From JAOUEA01 sp041287635 (GTDB lineage: Bacteria > Actinomycetota > UBA4738 > HRBIN12), in assembly GCA_041287635.1 (NCBI GenBank), contig JBGGNG010000065.1, positions 1-9,025 on the forward strand: a stretch of 9,025 bases of DNA. Reading direction: 5' to 3'. Position 1 is the first letter of the stretch. Each line of letters opens with the position of its first letter. Below are positions 1 to 6,629 of this stretch, one piece after another. Position numbers and translations under genes: made by a program. Under the pieces are notes generated by a model. That model did no database searches. It was not told the origin of the DNA and saw nothing but the letters and a program-made list of their open reading frames with translations.

Positions 1-388
1 AGCCGATGCCGAGGCCGGTCATCAGGCCCCTCAAGGTGAGCCCGAAGCAGATGAACGCGGCGAACGCGAACGGCACCCACGGCTGGATCGGCTTCGCACC
101 GGGCTGGGTCTTCTGGACGTCGCGCGCGAGCGCGTGCGCGATGATCAGGATCAGGATCGGTCCGAACCCGTAGACGAAGTGGAGCCACTCCGTGGGTCGG
201 CGCCCGAGCAGCAGCAGCACGATGCCGATCAGCGCCTGGAGCCCGGCGGCCACTTGAGCGACCGTCAGCCACTGCCAGTACCGCTCGCCGGGACCACGCC
301 GCACGATCAGCGCGCCGAGTGGCCAGAGCCAGCCGATCGCGAACAGCGCGACCACGGCGAAACCGACCCACTCGTGCAGCTGTGACAT
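1..388 (-). CDS. Small polytopic membrane protein, 3' end cut by window edge
   Basis: Reading the minus strand from the ATG at 388-386 gives 129 uninterrupted residues that continue past position 1, so the C-terminus is missing. The visible part is almost entirely hydrophobic, with four likely transmembrane helices at about residues 8-29, 43-62, 69-88 and 104-125. A short polar loop (about 89-103, containing KTQPGAKP) lies between helices 3 and 4. His70 and His85 lie in or at the ends of helix 3 (LHFVYG and IAHALA) and could be functional, but I see no proven ligand motif. I do not recognise the family. The start is supported by the codon pattern and by a TAGTAT hexamer 8 nt upstream. It lies 27 bp after the AAA+ ATPase stop on the same strand, so it could be co-transcribed, have its own promoter, or both. 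Confidence 0.75.
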   Translation of the reverse strand, partial: MSQLHEWVGFAVVALFAIGWLWPLGALIVRRGPGERYWQWLTVAQVAAGLQALIGIVLLLLGRRPTEWLHFVYGFGPILILIIAHALARDVQKTQPGAKPIQPWVPFAFAAFICFGLTLRGLMTGLGIG

Positions 389-396
389 CGCGCCGG

Positions 397-402
397 ATAC
401 TA
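397..402 (-). promoter_or_regulatory. Putative -10 element (TAGTAT) for the partial membrane protein
   Basis: On the minus strand TAGTAT lies 8 nt before the ATG at 388. This fits the actinobacterial TANNNT -10 consensus and would start transcription at or next to the start codon, giving a leaderless mRNA. No convincing Shine-Dalgarno sequence precedes the ATG, and no clear -35 is visible. This is inferred from spacing only. Confidence 0.45.
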
Positions 403-415
403 CGAGGCGGCGCCT

Positions 416-1825
416 TCAGGCGGCCTCGGGGCCCGAGTAGCGCGCGGCCCCGTCCCCGCCGTCCTTGTTCAGCCGACGGGAGAGGTAGAGGCCTTCGAGG
501 GCGAACTCGAGGGCGCTCGCTGCGACGCCCGGGCTCTCCTCTTCGACGCCGAGACGCTCGAGCAGCTTCGCCAGGCCGGGCAGATCGCCGATCGCATCGA
601 GCAGGTCGCTGGCGGGCGTGAGCTCGCCGGTGTCGATCGCGAGCCCCTCGTCGAACCGCGCGAGCAGGGGTGCGAAGTCGTAGCCCGACAGCCGGCGGCG
701 GAACACCTCGAGCTCGGCGGTGCGCACCGCACGCAGCAGGATCTCGGCCTCTCGGCCTTCCTCGATCGTGTCGAACTCGACACGTCCCTCGGAGCTCATC
801 AGCACGGCGGGAAGGTCGACCACGCGCGGCACGGCCTCCGGCTCGCCGGTGCGGGCCGCCCGGCGAACGGCCGCCGCCTGCAGCGTCTCGAGGTTGCCGA
901 TCGAGTAGCGCACGCTGATGCCGCTGCGGTGGTTCACGTGCGAGGAGCGACGGAGCTCTGCCGTGAGCGCCGCGACGATCTCCTTCATGAAGACGGGCAC
1001 CCGCACCGGCACCGCGCCGTCGATCGGGGCGGCTTCCTGGTCCATGATGCGGATCTCCTCGTGCAGGGTCTCCGGATAGTGCGTGCGGATCTGCGTGCCG
1101 AAGCGATCCTTCAGCGGCGAGACGATCCGTCCGCGATGCGTGTAGTCGTCGGGGTTCGCCGTCGCGACGAGCAGCATGTCGAGGGGGAGGCGGATGCGGT
1201 ATCCGCGGATCTGCACGTCGCGCTCCTCGAGGATGTTGAACAGCGACACCTGGATGCGCTCGGGCAGGTCGGGCAGCTCGTTGATCGCCACGATGCCGCG
1301 GTTCGTGCGCGGGATCAGCCCGTAGTGGATCGTGCCCTCGTCGCCGAGGTAGCGGCCCTCGGCCACCTTGATCGGGTCGACGTCGCCGATCAGGTCGCCC
1401 ACGCTCGTGTCGGGTGTCGCCAGCTTCTCGGCGTAGCGGTCGTCCCGGGAGATCCACGTGATCGGCGTCTCGTCCCCGCGTTCGGCGATGAGAGCCCGAC
1501 CGTGGGCGCTGATCGGGCGGTAGGGGTGGTCGTTCGTCTCCGTGCCCTCGATCGCCGGCGCGACCTCGTCGAGGAGGCTCACCAACGCACGCACCAGGCG
1601 CGTCTTTGCCTGGCCACGCTCCCCCAGCAGGATCAGGTCGTGTCCGGCGAGGATGCCGCGTTCGAGCGCCGGCAACACGGTGTCGTCGAACCCCACGAGG
1701 CCGGGGAACAGGTCCCCTCCGGCGGCGAGCTTCGTGAGGAGGTTGTCACGCACCTCTTGCTTCACGGTGCGGTCGGGGAAGCCGTTCGCGCGCAGGGCAC
1801 CGAGGGTGCTGGGGAGAGCGGTCAT
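416..1825 (-). CDS. AAA+ ATPase of the MoxR/magnesium-chelatase ChlI-like group (Rv0958-like)
   Basis: A 469-residue P-loop ATPase. Walker A is GERGQAKT at residues 68-75. Walker B lies at about 177-183 and ends INE rather than the usual DE. Sensor 1 is in LLVATANPDD (218-227), an arginine-finger-like segment in SPLKDRFG (236-243), and a sensor-2 region near SGISVRY (301-307). The length and the motif RGIVAINELPDL match, from memory, the actinobacterial proteins annotated as magnesium chelatase, such as M. tuberculosis Rv0958. The Asn in Walker B seems to be a family trait rather than damage. Such ATPases usually remodel a target together with a von Willebrand factor A partner, and no VWA gene lies on either side here. 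True Mg-chelatase activity for bacteriochlorophyll is unlikely because no bch/chl genes are present. The ATG at 1825 is preceded by TACCCT at 6 nt. The ankyrin gene ends 68 bp upstream on the same strand. Confidence 0.9.
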   Translation of the reverse strand: MTALPSTLGALRANGFPDRTVKQEVRDNLLTKLAAGGDLFPGLVGFDDTVLPALERGILAGHDLILLGERGQAKTRLVRALVSLLDEVAPAIEGTETNDHPYRPISAHGRALIAERGDETPITWISRDDRYAEKLATPDTSVGDLIGDVDPIKVAEGRYLGDEGTIHYGLIPRTNRGIVAINELPDLPERIQVSLFNILEERDVQIRGYRIRLPLDMLLVATANPDDYTHRGRIVSPLKDRFGTQIRTHYPETLHEEIRIMDQEAAPIDGAVPVRVPVFMKEIVAALTAELRRSSHVNHRSGISVRYSIGNLETLQAAAVRRAARTGEPEAVPRVVDLPAVLMSSEGRVEFDTIEEGREAEILLRAVRTAELEVFRRRLSGYDFAPLLARFDEGLAIDTGELTPASDLLDAIGDLPGLAKLLERLGVEEESPGVAASALEFALEGLYLSRRLNKDGGDGAARYSGPEAA

Positions 1826-1831
1826 GCCACC

Positions 1832-1837
1832 AGGGTA
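1832..1837 (-). promoter_or_regulatory. Putative -10 element (TACCCT) for the AAA+ ATPase gene
   Basis: On the minus strand TACCCT lies 6 nt before the ATG at 1825, a spacing that would give a leaderless transcript. An 8-bp perfect palindrome, GTCCGGAC (1838-1845), abuts it on the upstream side. No TTGAC-like -35 is visible. The element lies in the 68-bp gap after the ankyrin gene, so the ATPase may have its own promoter as well as read-through. Confidence 0.4.
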
Positions 1838-1893
1838 GTCCGGACCGCAGATAGCGCAGGAGACGACCTCAGGTGCGAACTGTCAGGGAGCGA

Positions 1894-2304
1894 TCAGCCG
1901 GCGCTGCGGAGCGACATGTCGACGCCACCGAGTGCCTTCGCGAGCTTCGACGGAGTGCGGCCCTCGTGGTTCTCGTGGTGAGGGTCGGCGCCGGAACCGA
2001 GGAGCATCTGCACGATCGGCCCCTCTCCTCGCGTGCGGAGCGTGGCGCACCAGAGCGGCGTGTTCCCGTCAACGTCCTCGGCGTCGACATCGGCCCCGCG
2101 CGAGAGCAGCAGCTCGGCGACGGCCACCGAGCACCCTTGTGCGGCGTAGTGCAGCGGGGTCTGACCGTCGTGGTCGCCGATGCCGATGTCGGCGCCGGAG
2201 TCCACGAGATCCTGGGCGCGATGGAGGTCGCCGAACAGGGCCGCGTAGTGCAGCGGCACGCGGCCCGACACGTCCGCGGGCGGCCTGTTCTCAACCAGAG
2301 CCAT
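1894..2304 (-). CDS. Small ankyrin-repeat protein
   Basis: A 136-residue protein made almost entirely of ankyrin repeats, a protein-protein interaction fold. Repeat 1 spans about residues 13-44 (VPLHYAALFGD, then SGADI). Repeat 2 spans about 46-78 (GQTPLHYAAQG, then LLLSRGADVDA). Repeat 3 spans about 79-112 (GNTPLWCATLR, then LLGSGADPHH). A degenerate fourth repeat begins at EGRTPSKLA (114-122). There is no signal peptide, membrane segment or enzymatic domain, so it is probably a soluble cytoplasmic adaptor or inhibitor whose partner is unknown. I chose the ATG at 2304 because the repeats begin right after it, AGGGA lies 4 nt upstream, and the longer open frame (to 2517) would run into the divergent helicase gene and adds only non-ankyrin, low-complexity sequence. 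The AAA+ ATPase follows after 68 bp in the same direction, so a functional link is possible but unproven. Confidence 0.88.
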   Translation of the reverse strand: MALVENRPPADVSGRVPLHYAALFGDLHRAQDLVDSGADIGIGDHDGQTPLHYAAQGCSVAVAELLLSRGADVDAEDVDGNTPLWCATLRTRGEGPIVQMLLGSGADPHHENHEGRTPSKLAKALGGVDMSLRSAG

Positions 2305-2336
2305 ATGGTCCCTATCGGCGGCAGCCGCCCGAGTCT

Positions 2337-2348
2337 GAAACGGTTTTC
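2337..2348. promoter_or_regulatory. Possible LexA/SOS-box-like site in the ankyrin-helicase divergent gap
   Basis: The site shows GAA-N6-TTC symmetry (GAAACGGTTTTC), extended on one side by CGA. Its spacing equals the core of the actinobacterial SOS box (GAAC-N4-GTTC), but the inner C and G of the consensus are absent, so it is degenerate. It lies about 45 bp upstream of the helicase start, a plausible regulatory position for a DNA-repair gene. Short inverted repeats of this kind also arise by chance. Confidence 0.2.
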
Positions 2349-2373
2349 GAGCCGATCCGTCCGAGCCCACTGG

Positions 2374-2379
2374 TAGCGT
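2374..2379 (+). promoter_or_regulatory. Putative -10 element (TAGCGT) for the UvrD2-like helicase
   Basis: TAGCGT lies 7 nt before the ATG at 2387, which puts the expected transcription start on the start codon (leaderless). There is no Shine-Dalgarno sequence in the preceding 15 nt, which agrees with leaderless initiation. The -35 region is not recognisable. Confidence 0.45.
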
Positions 2380-2386
2380 CGCCTCG

Positions 2387-4330
2387 ATGGCACCCCCGAC
2401 AGACCCTCTCGCCGGGCTGAACGTCGCGCAGCGCCGTGCGGCCGAGGCCGTGCGCGGACCGGTGGTGATCCTGGCGGGTGCGGGCACCGGCAAGACCACG
2501 ACGATAACCCACCGCATCGCGCATCAGGTCCAGGTCGGCGCGTTCGAGGCCGCTGCCGTGCTCGCAGTGACGTTCACCGAGAAGGCGGCCGGTGAGCTGA
2601 AGACCCGGTTGGCCGGCTTGAGTATCGAAGGCGTCGAGGCTCGAACGTTCCACGCGTCCGCCCTGCGCCAACTCGGCACCCTGTGGCCGAGGTTCACCGG
2701 GCGGGACCTGCCCGAGGTGCTGAACACGAAGGCGCAGATCCTGAACCCGATCGCGAACGGCCTGCCCGGCGCGTACCGGTTCCTGCCGCGCCGGGAGCTC
2801 GCCGGCGAGATCGAGTGGGCGAAGAACCGGCTCGTGAACCCGGTTGGGTACCTGGAGGCGATCGAGGCGGCGGACCGGACACCCCCGCTGCCGGCAGATC
2901 TCATGCAGCGTACGTTCGCGGCCTACGAGCGCACCAAGGGTGAGCGTCGCATGGACTTCGAGGACATGCTGCTGATGCTCGTGAGGCTGCTCGATGACGA
3001 GCCCGAGGCGGCCCGGCTCGTGCACGAACGGTTCCACGCGTTCACGGTCGACGAGTACCAGGACGTGAACCCGCTGCAGCACGCCCTGCTGGAACGGTGG
3101 CTCGGTGGACGCGACGAACTCTGCGTCGTCGGCGACGACTACCAGACGATCTACACGTTCACGGGCGCCTCTCCGGAGCACCTGCTGACGTTCCCCGAGC
3201 GGTATCCGAACGCCACGATCGTCCGGCTCGAGGAGAACTACCGCTCCTCGCCGCAGGTCCTCACGGTCGCGAATGCACTTGCCCGATCGATGGGTGGGTT
3301 CGAGAAGACGCTGCGCTCGACCCGCGCCGACGGCCCGAACCCCACCGCGCGCGCGGTGGCCGACACCGAGGCAGAGACGGCGTTCGTGATCGGCGAGGCG
3401 CAGCGGCTGCACGGCGACGGCGTGGCATGGGAGCGGATCGCCGTGCTCTACCGCATCAACGCCCGCTCCGAGGCTTACGAGGAGGCGCTCGCAACAGCCG
3501 CCGTGCCCTACCAGGTACGCGACGGGTCGTTCCTGCGGCGGCCGGGGCCACGCGGTGTGCTCGCCCGGCTGCGCAGGGTCGACGGAACCGACATCGCCGA
3601 AGCGGTCGAGGCGATCACCGACGCGGTCGGATACGCCCACGGCGGGGCGAGCGACGACGCAGGCGAGGAGGAGGCCACGCGCCAGGCCGACCTGGCCCGC
3701 ATGCGGGCGCTCGGGTCGGAGTACGCCCGCGCCGCCGATGGCGAGGCAACCGTCCACGGCTTCCTGGTCGAGCTCGAGCATCGCTTCGCGGCCGAGCGCG
3801 AGGGTCGGGGCGTGCAGCTCATGACGTACCACCGTGCGAAGGGACTCGAGTTCGACGCGGTGTTCCTGCCTCGGCTCCTCGACGGCGAGCTCCCGTACCG
3901 GGCGCGCAAGAGCGAGGCCGACCCTGATGAGGAACGGCGCCTGCTGTACGTGGGCATCACTCGGGCGCGCGAGCACCTGTTCCTGTCGTGGCCGCGAGAG
4001 CCGCGCTCCGCGCCCAGCCCCTTCCTGCGGGAGATCGGCGTGGTGAAGGCCGAAGCCACGCGTTCCGCGGCGAAGGCTCGGGGCGCGAGAGCCCCGGTCA
4101 CGGTCGGGGCCGGAGGGGGTCCGTTGTTCGACCGTCTGAAGGAGTGGCGGCGCCAGCGCGCCTCGATCGACGGTGTGCCGGCGTACGTGGTCTTCCATGA
4201 CTCGACGCTCGCCGAGATCGCTGAGCGCAAGCCGAGCGACTGGGCCGACCTCGCGTCCGTGCCGGGGATCGGACCGGCGAAGCTCGACCGCTACGCCGAC
4301 GAGGTGTTGGCGATCGTGTCGTCCGGGTAG
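2387..4330 (+). CDS. uvrD2: ATP-dependent DNA helicase, UvrD2-like (SF1A) with C-terminal HRDC domain
   Basis: A 647-residue superfamily 1A 3'-5' DNA helicase for repair or recombination, acting on cytoplasmic DNA. All motifs are present in order: Q motif (about 11-17), Walker A GAGTGKTT (31-38), motif Ia VTFTEKAAGELKTRL (61-75), motif II VDEYQD (221-226), motif III VVGDDYQTIYTFTGA (247-261), motif IV EENYRSS (282-288), motif V GVQLMTYHRAKGLEFD (475-490) and motif VI RLLYVGITRARE (518-529). The C-terminus, about 578-645, is an HRDC domain (FDRLKEWRR, then SVPGIGPAKLDRY), which identifies the actinobacterial UvrD2 type rather than UvrD1/PcrA. Mycobacterial UvrD2 has a tetracysteine motif between motor and HRDC. 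Here the whole protein has one cysteine (Cys246), so that module is absent and a short Ala/Gly/Arg-rich linker (about 556-578) takes its place. The start is an ATG with a TAGCGT hexamer 7 nt upstream. It is convergent with the next gene, with 7 bp between stops. Confidence 0.95.
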   Translation: MAPPTDPLAGLNVAQRRAAEAVRGPVVILAGAGTGKTTTITHRIAHQVQVGAFEAAAVLAVTFTEKAAGELKTRLAGLSIEGVEARTFHASALRQLGTLWPRFTGRDLPEVLNTKAQILNPIANGLPGAYRFLPRRELAGEIEWAKNRLVNPVGYLEAIEAADRTPPLPADLMQRTFAAYERTKGERRMDFEDMLLMLVRLLDDEPEAARLVHERFHAFTVDEYQDVNPLQHALLERWLGGRDELCVVGDDYQTIYTFTGASPEHLLTFPERYPNATIVRLEENYRSSPQVLTVANALARSMGGFEKTLRSTRADGPNPTARAVADTEAETAFVIGEAQRLHGDGVAWERIAVLYRINARSEAYEEALATAAVPYQVRDGSFLRRPGPRGVLARLRRVDGTDIAEAVEAITDAVGYAHGGASDDAGEEEATRQADLARMRALGSEYARAADGEATVHGFLVELEHRFAAEREGRGVQLMTYHRAKGLEFDAVFLPRLLDGELPYRARKSEADPDEERRLLYVGITRAREHLFLSWPREPRSAPSPFLREIGVVKAEATRSAAKARGARAPVTVGAGGGPLFDRLKEWRRQRASIDGVPAYVVFHDSTLAEIAERKPSDWADLASVPGIGPAKLDRYADEVLAIVSSG

Positions 4331-4337
4331 GCCCTGA

Positions 4338-5084
4338 TCAGAACAGCCGTGCGGCGAGCAGGCCCGCCGCGAGGAGCGGTACCGCGAGCGACATCAGCCG
4401 CAGCCCGGACTCGGGGGCCTCCCGCAGGGTCGATGCGTCGACCGGCTCGCGGATCCCGTCTCCGAGGATCATCTCTCCGCGCACGTCCGCGACGTGCCGT
4501 CGCAGGCGCCTGACCGGCGTCGACAGCGCCCGTTGGGCGGCGCTCAACGCCGCGCACCCAGCCGCGGCGAGGAGCGCGGCCACACCGAGCTCCGCTGTCT
4601 GCGCGAAGTACGCGGTGAGCACCGGGAAGGCTCCCCACGCCAGCGCGAACCAGAGGTCGGAATGGAACACCCCGCCGAACAGCTCGAGGTTGTACGCGAC
4701 CACCAGGAAGGCTCCCACCGCGATGAACACGCCCAGCCACAGCGAGACCTCGATCATGCCGTCGATGCCGAGAGCGACAGCGCCGGCGAGGCCGACGACC
4801 GCGACGGCGACCAGGGCCGCATCGGAGATCTGCGTGCGGAGCGGACGCCCGTGCAGCTCGTCGAGCGCGTGGGCGGCAAGCCCCATCGCCAGGAAGAAGG
4901 CGAGCAGCGTCTCGCCCAGCCATCGCATGTCGACATCGGGCGCGAGGGACGCACCGATCACCACGTACGACAGGTGCCAGACCGTGTACGGCGGATGCAG
5001 CAGGCTCCACCAGTCGCGCAAGCCCCCGGGCTCCAACGCGTAGAACGCCGGGCGATCCGCGGACCCGCTCGAACTATCCCCCAC
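4338..5084 (-). CDS. Polytopic membrane protein with UbiA-like layout (possible divergent prenyltransferase)
   Basis: A 248-residue integral membrane protein with about seven hydrophobic helices, near residues 31-49, 56-74, 88-107, 114-133, 142-162, 166-182 and 230-247. A cytoplasm-like Arg-rich loop at 185-225 separates the last helix. The layout resembles the UbiA superfamily: HPPYTVWHLSYVVIGASLA like helix 1, AHALDELHGRP (71-81) where NDxxDxxxD normally sits, and the YNLELFGG/AWGAFPVLTAYFAQT pairing like the MenA helix 4-5 region. The canonical aspartate motifs are not intact, and the second one is not recognisable in the loop. It may therefore be a degenerate or altered prenyltransferase, or an unrelated protein. 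The start is GTG at 5084, with a strong Shine-Dalgarno sequence AAGGAAGG (5090-5097) at 5 nt spacing. It overlaps the upstream methyltransferase gene by 11 nt, which implies translational coupling. The gene is certain; the family is tentative. Confidence 0.85.
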   Translation of the reverse strand: MGDSSSGSADRPAFYALEPGGLRDWWSLLHPPYTVWHLSYVVIGASLAPDVDMRWLGETLLAFFLAMGLAAHALDELHGRPLRTQISDAALVAVAVVGLAGAVALGIDGMIEVSLWLGVFIAVGAFLVVAYNLELFGGVFHSDLWFALAWGAFPVLTAYFAQTAELGVAALLAAAGCAALSAAQRALSTPVRRLRRHVADVRGEMILGDGIREPVDASTLREAPESGLRLMSLAVPLLAAGLLAARLF

Positions 5085-5808
5085 GACGGCCTTCCTTCAC
5101 TCCCCAGATGACCACGGCGGCGCCGAGCGTCAGCTCCCTCGAGCGCACGTGACGGATGCCCGCCTCCTGCCACCATCGCACCTGCTCGGGCAGCGGTGCG
5201 CGGTCCTCGAGCCGGCTGATGCTCGGCCCCAGGAAGTTCCCCGTGCGTCGCCACTGGGGCGACACGAACGACCCGAGCACGGGCAGCACGCCGCGCGTGT
5301 ACGCGTACCACCCCGCCCGCAGCATCGGCTGCTGGGGCACGTGGAACTCGAGCGACGCGATCGAGCCTGCCGGGCGGACGACGCGCGCGAGCTCTCGGAG
5401 CGTGGCGGCGGGGTCGTCGACGTAACGCACGAGGTAGGTGAACGTCAGCGCATCGAAGGTCCCATCGGCGAAGGGAAGCACCTCGGCCCGCCCGAGCACC
5501 GGGTGGATCCGGCCGGCGAGCCCGGCGGCCTCGTTCGCGGGGATCCCCGCTCGGAGCATCGGCCCACTGGGGTCGAGCGAGATCACGTTCACACTCAGCC
5601 TCGCCGCGAGATCCCGCGAGACCAACCCGGTACCGGCGGCGACGTCGAGCACGAGCGATCCCGGCACGGCCCCGAGCTTGGAGACCATGAACCGTCGCCA
5701 TCGAGGGTCTTGGCCGAACGACAGGACCGCGCCCGCCCACGAGTACTGCGGGGCGATGCCGGTGAACACCCCGGGCGCGGCGGTCCGGTCCGATCCCACG
5801 TCAGCCAC
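5074..5808 (-). CDS. SAM-dependent methyltransferase, UbiE/MenG family
   Basis: A class I methyltransferase of about 244 residues that closely follows the UbiE/MenG (demethylmenaquinone C-methyltransferase) pattern from end to end. The N-terminal FTGIAPQYSW and SFGQDPRWRR (about 15-24 and 30-39) match the family opening. SAM motif I is LDVAAGTG (54-61). The acidic residue binding the ribose is Asp79 in SLDPSG. Then come LPFADGTFDALT (about 111-122), LEFHVP (153-158), YAYTRGVLPVLGS (168-180) and a C-terminal GAAVVIWGVK like the family's LT-G-A-H-G-K ending. Length is typical. It could be the menaquinone methyltransferase or a paralogue acting on a related quinone or polyprenyl phenol. Two GTG starts are possible: 5808 (8-nt overlap with the HAD gene, chosen) and 5799 (GGTGG at 5 nt). 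The frame stays open to 5937, but that part overlaps HAD coding sequence and does not match the family. A GTG start, and the 11-nt overlap with the next gene, indicate coupled translation. Confidence 0.92.
   Translation of the reverse strand: MADVGSDRTAAPGVFTGIAPQYSWAGAVLSFGQDPRWRRFMVSKLGAVPGSLVLDVAAGTGLVSRDLAARLSVNVISLDPSGPMLRAGIPANEAAGLAGRIHPVLGRAEVLPFADGTFDALTFTYLVRYVDDPAATLRELARVVRPAGSIASLEFHVPQQPMLRAGWYAYTRGVLPVLGSFVSPQWRRTGNFLGPSISRLEDRAPLPEQVRWWQEAGIRHVRSRELTLGAAVVIWGVKEGRRGG
5090..5097 (-). promoter_or_regulatory. Strong ribosome binding site inside the methyltransferase gene
   Basis: AAGGAAGG on the minus strand lies 5 nt before the GTG at 5084 and within the last codons of the methyltransferase gene. 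It decides the start of the membrane-protein gene. It contrasts with the promoter-proximal genes here, which lack a Shine-Dalgarno sequence and appear leaderless. Confidence 0.7.
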
Positions 5809-6586
5809 CGATCCCGAGCAGCGCGGGCACGTCGGCGAGGGAGTCGACCACGACGTCCGGCGTGCCACGACCGAGGTCGGAAGGCTGGAACTTGCCCGTC
5901 CGCACCAGCACACCGGTGAGACCGGCGTCCTGAGCACCGACCACGTCGTTCACGACGTCGTCGCCGACCATCGCCGTGCGCTCGGGGACCACCCCGAGCG
6001 CGTCGAGGGCAGCGGCGAAGTAGGCGGGCGCCGGCTTGCCGCACACGACCGGCGTGACGCCCGACGCCGTCTCGAGGGCTGCGACGAACGCGCCTCCGTC
6101 CAGTTGGAGCCCCTCGCTCGTGCGCCAGTAGAGGTTGCGATGCATCGCCACGAACGCGGCGCCGTCGTTCAGCCGACGGAACACCCGGTTGATCGCCTCG
6201 TAGCTGAAGTCGTCGCACCCCCCGCCGAGCACGACCACATCGGCGTGGTCGACGTCGACCAGCTCGACTTCACCGAGGTCCTCACCCGGGTCTCCGTCGC
6301 TGAGCACGAACACCTTCGCGCCGGCGTGGTGCGAGCGAAGGTGACTCGCCGTCGCGGTCACGGCCGTCACGATCTCGTCGGGGTCGAAGTCGAAGCCGGC
6401 CTCACGCAGCGTCTCGGCGAGCCCGAGCCGCGAGTGCGTCGTGGTGTTCGTGAGGAGCCGGAACGGCACGTCGCCGTCGCGAAGCGTGGCGACGGCTGCG
6501 ATCGACCCCGGAAGAGCCCGCCACGACGTGACGAGCACGCCATCGATATCGAGCAAGAGTCCATCGACGTCGGCATGAGCCGTCAT
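5801..6586 (-). CDS. HAD-superfamily IIA phosphatase (NagD/LHPP-like)
   Basis: A 261-residue HAD hydrolase with all four catalytic motifs: motif I LLDIDGVL (nucleophile Asp13, acid Asp15), motif II LLTNTTT (45-50 region, with the HAD-IIA-style TN signature), motif III Lys184 in CGKPAP, and motif IV VGDDVVNDV (Asp209/Asp210, Asp214). The cap lies between motifs II and III (about 70-180), as in the C2 cap of subclass IIA. GKPAP followed by GDDxxND is typical of the NagD/PGP/LHPP/HDHD2 group. LHPP itself hydrolyses pyrophosphate and N-phosphates, but substrate cannot be assigned from sequence here. The protein is soluble, with no signal peptide. It starts 43 bp after the DUF2236 stop and its stop overlaps the methyltransferase start, so it is the second gene of the operon. 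A CAGACT hexamer 6 nt before the ATG could be a weak internal -10. Confidence 0.93.
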   Translation of the reverse strand: MTAHADVDGLLLDIDGVLVTSWRALPGSIAAVATLRDGDVPFRLLTNTTTHSRLGLAETLREAGFDFDPDEIVTAVTATASHLRSHHAGAKVFVLSDGDPGEDLGEVELVDVDHADVVVLGGGCDDFSYEAINRVFRRLNDGAAFVAMHRNLYWRTSEGLQLDGGAFVAALETASGVTPVVCGKPAPAYFAAALDALGVVPERTAMVGDDVVNDVVGAQDAGLTGVLVRTGKFQPSDLGRGTPDVVVDSLADVPALLGIGG

Positions 6587-6603
6587 GGCCGCAGTCTGCC
6601 ACG

Positions 6604-6627
6604 CGATGCCCGATGCCGAGATGCCCC
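6604..6627. repeat. Triple short direct repeat (GATGCC x3) in the DUF2236-HAD gap
   Basis: GATGCC occurs at 6605-6610, 6612-6617 and 6620-6625 (steps of 7 and 8 bp). A fourth copy, at 6639-6644, lies inside the end of the DUF2236 gene. The three copies fill most of the 43-bp gap before the HAD gene. They may be a protein-binding array, slipped replication or chance in GC-rich DNA. Confidence 0.35.
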
Positions 6628-6629
6628 GG

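Noticed and set aside
929..1981. 350-codon plus-strand frame opposite the AAA+ ATPase
   Set aside because: A shadow of the ATPase codons, with a charged repetitive composition and no recognisable domain. It also covers the ATPase promoter and the end of the ankyrin gene.
2305..2517. N-terminal extension of the ankyrin protein by 71 residues
   Set aside because: It would overlap the start of the divergent helicase and erase the promoter gap. The added sequence is not ankyrin-like, and the ATG at 2304 has an upstream AGGGA.
2312..4198. 628-codon open frame antisense to the helicase
   Set aside because: It mirrors the strongly motif-supported UvrD2 gene. Its translation is Arg/Val/Gly/His-rich without domains, and long antisense frames are expected in DNA this GC-rich.
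5809..5937. N-terminal extension of the methyltransferase by 43 residues
   Set aside because: It lies wholly within HAD coding sequence and is Ser/Cys/Pro-rich, unlike the UbiE family, which begins near FTGIAPQYSW.
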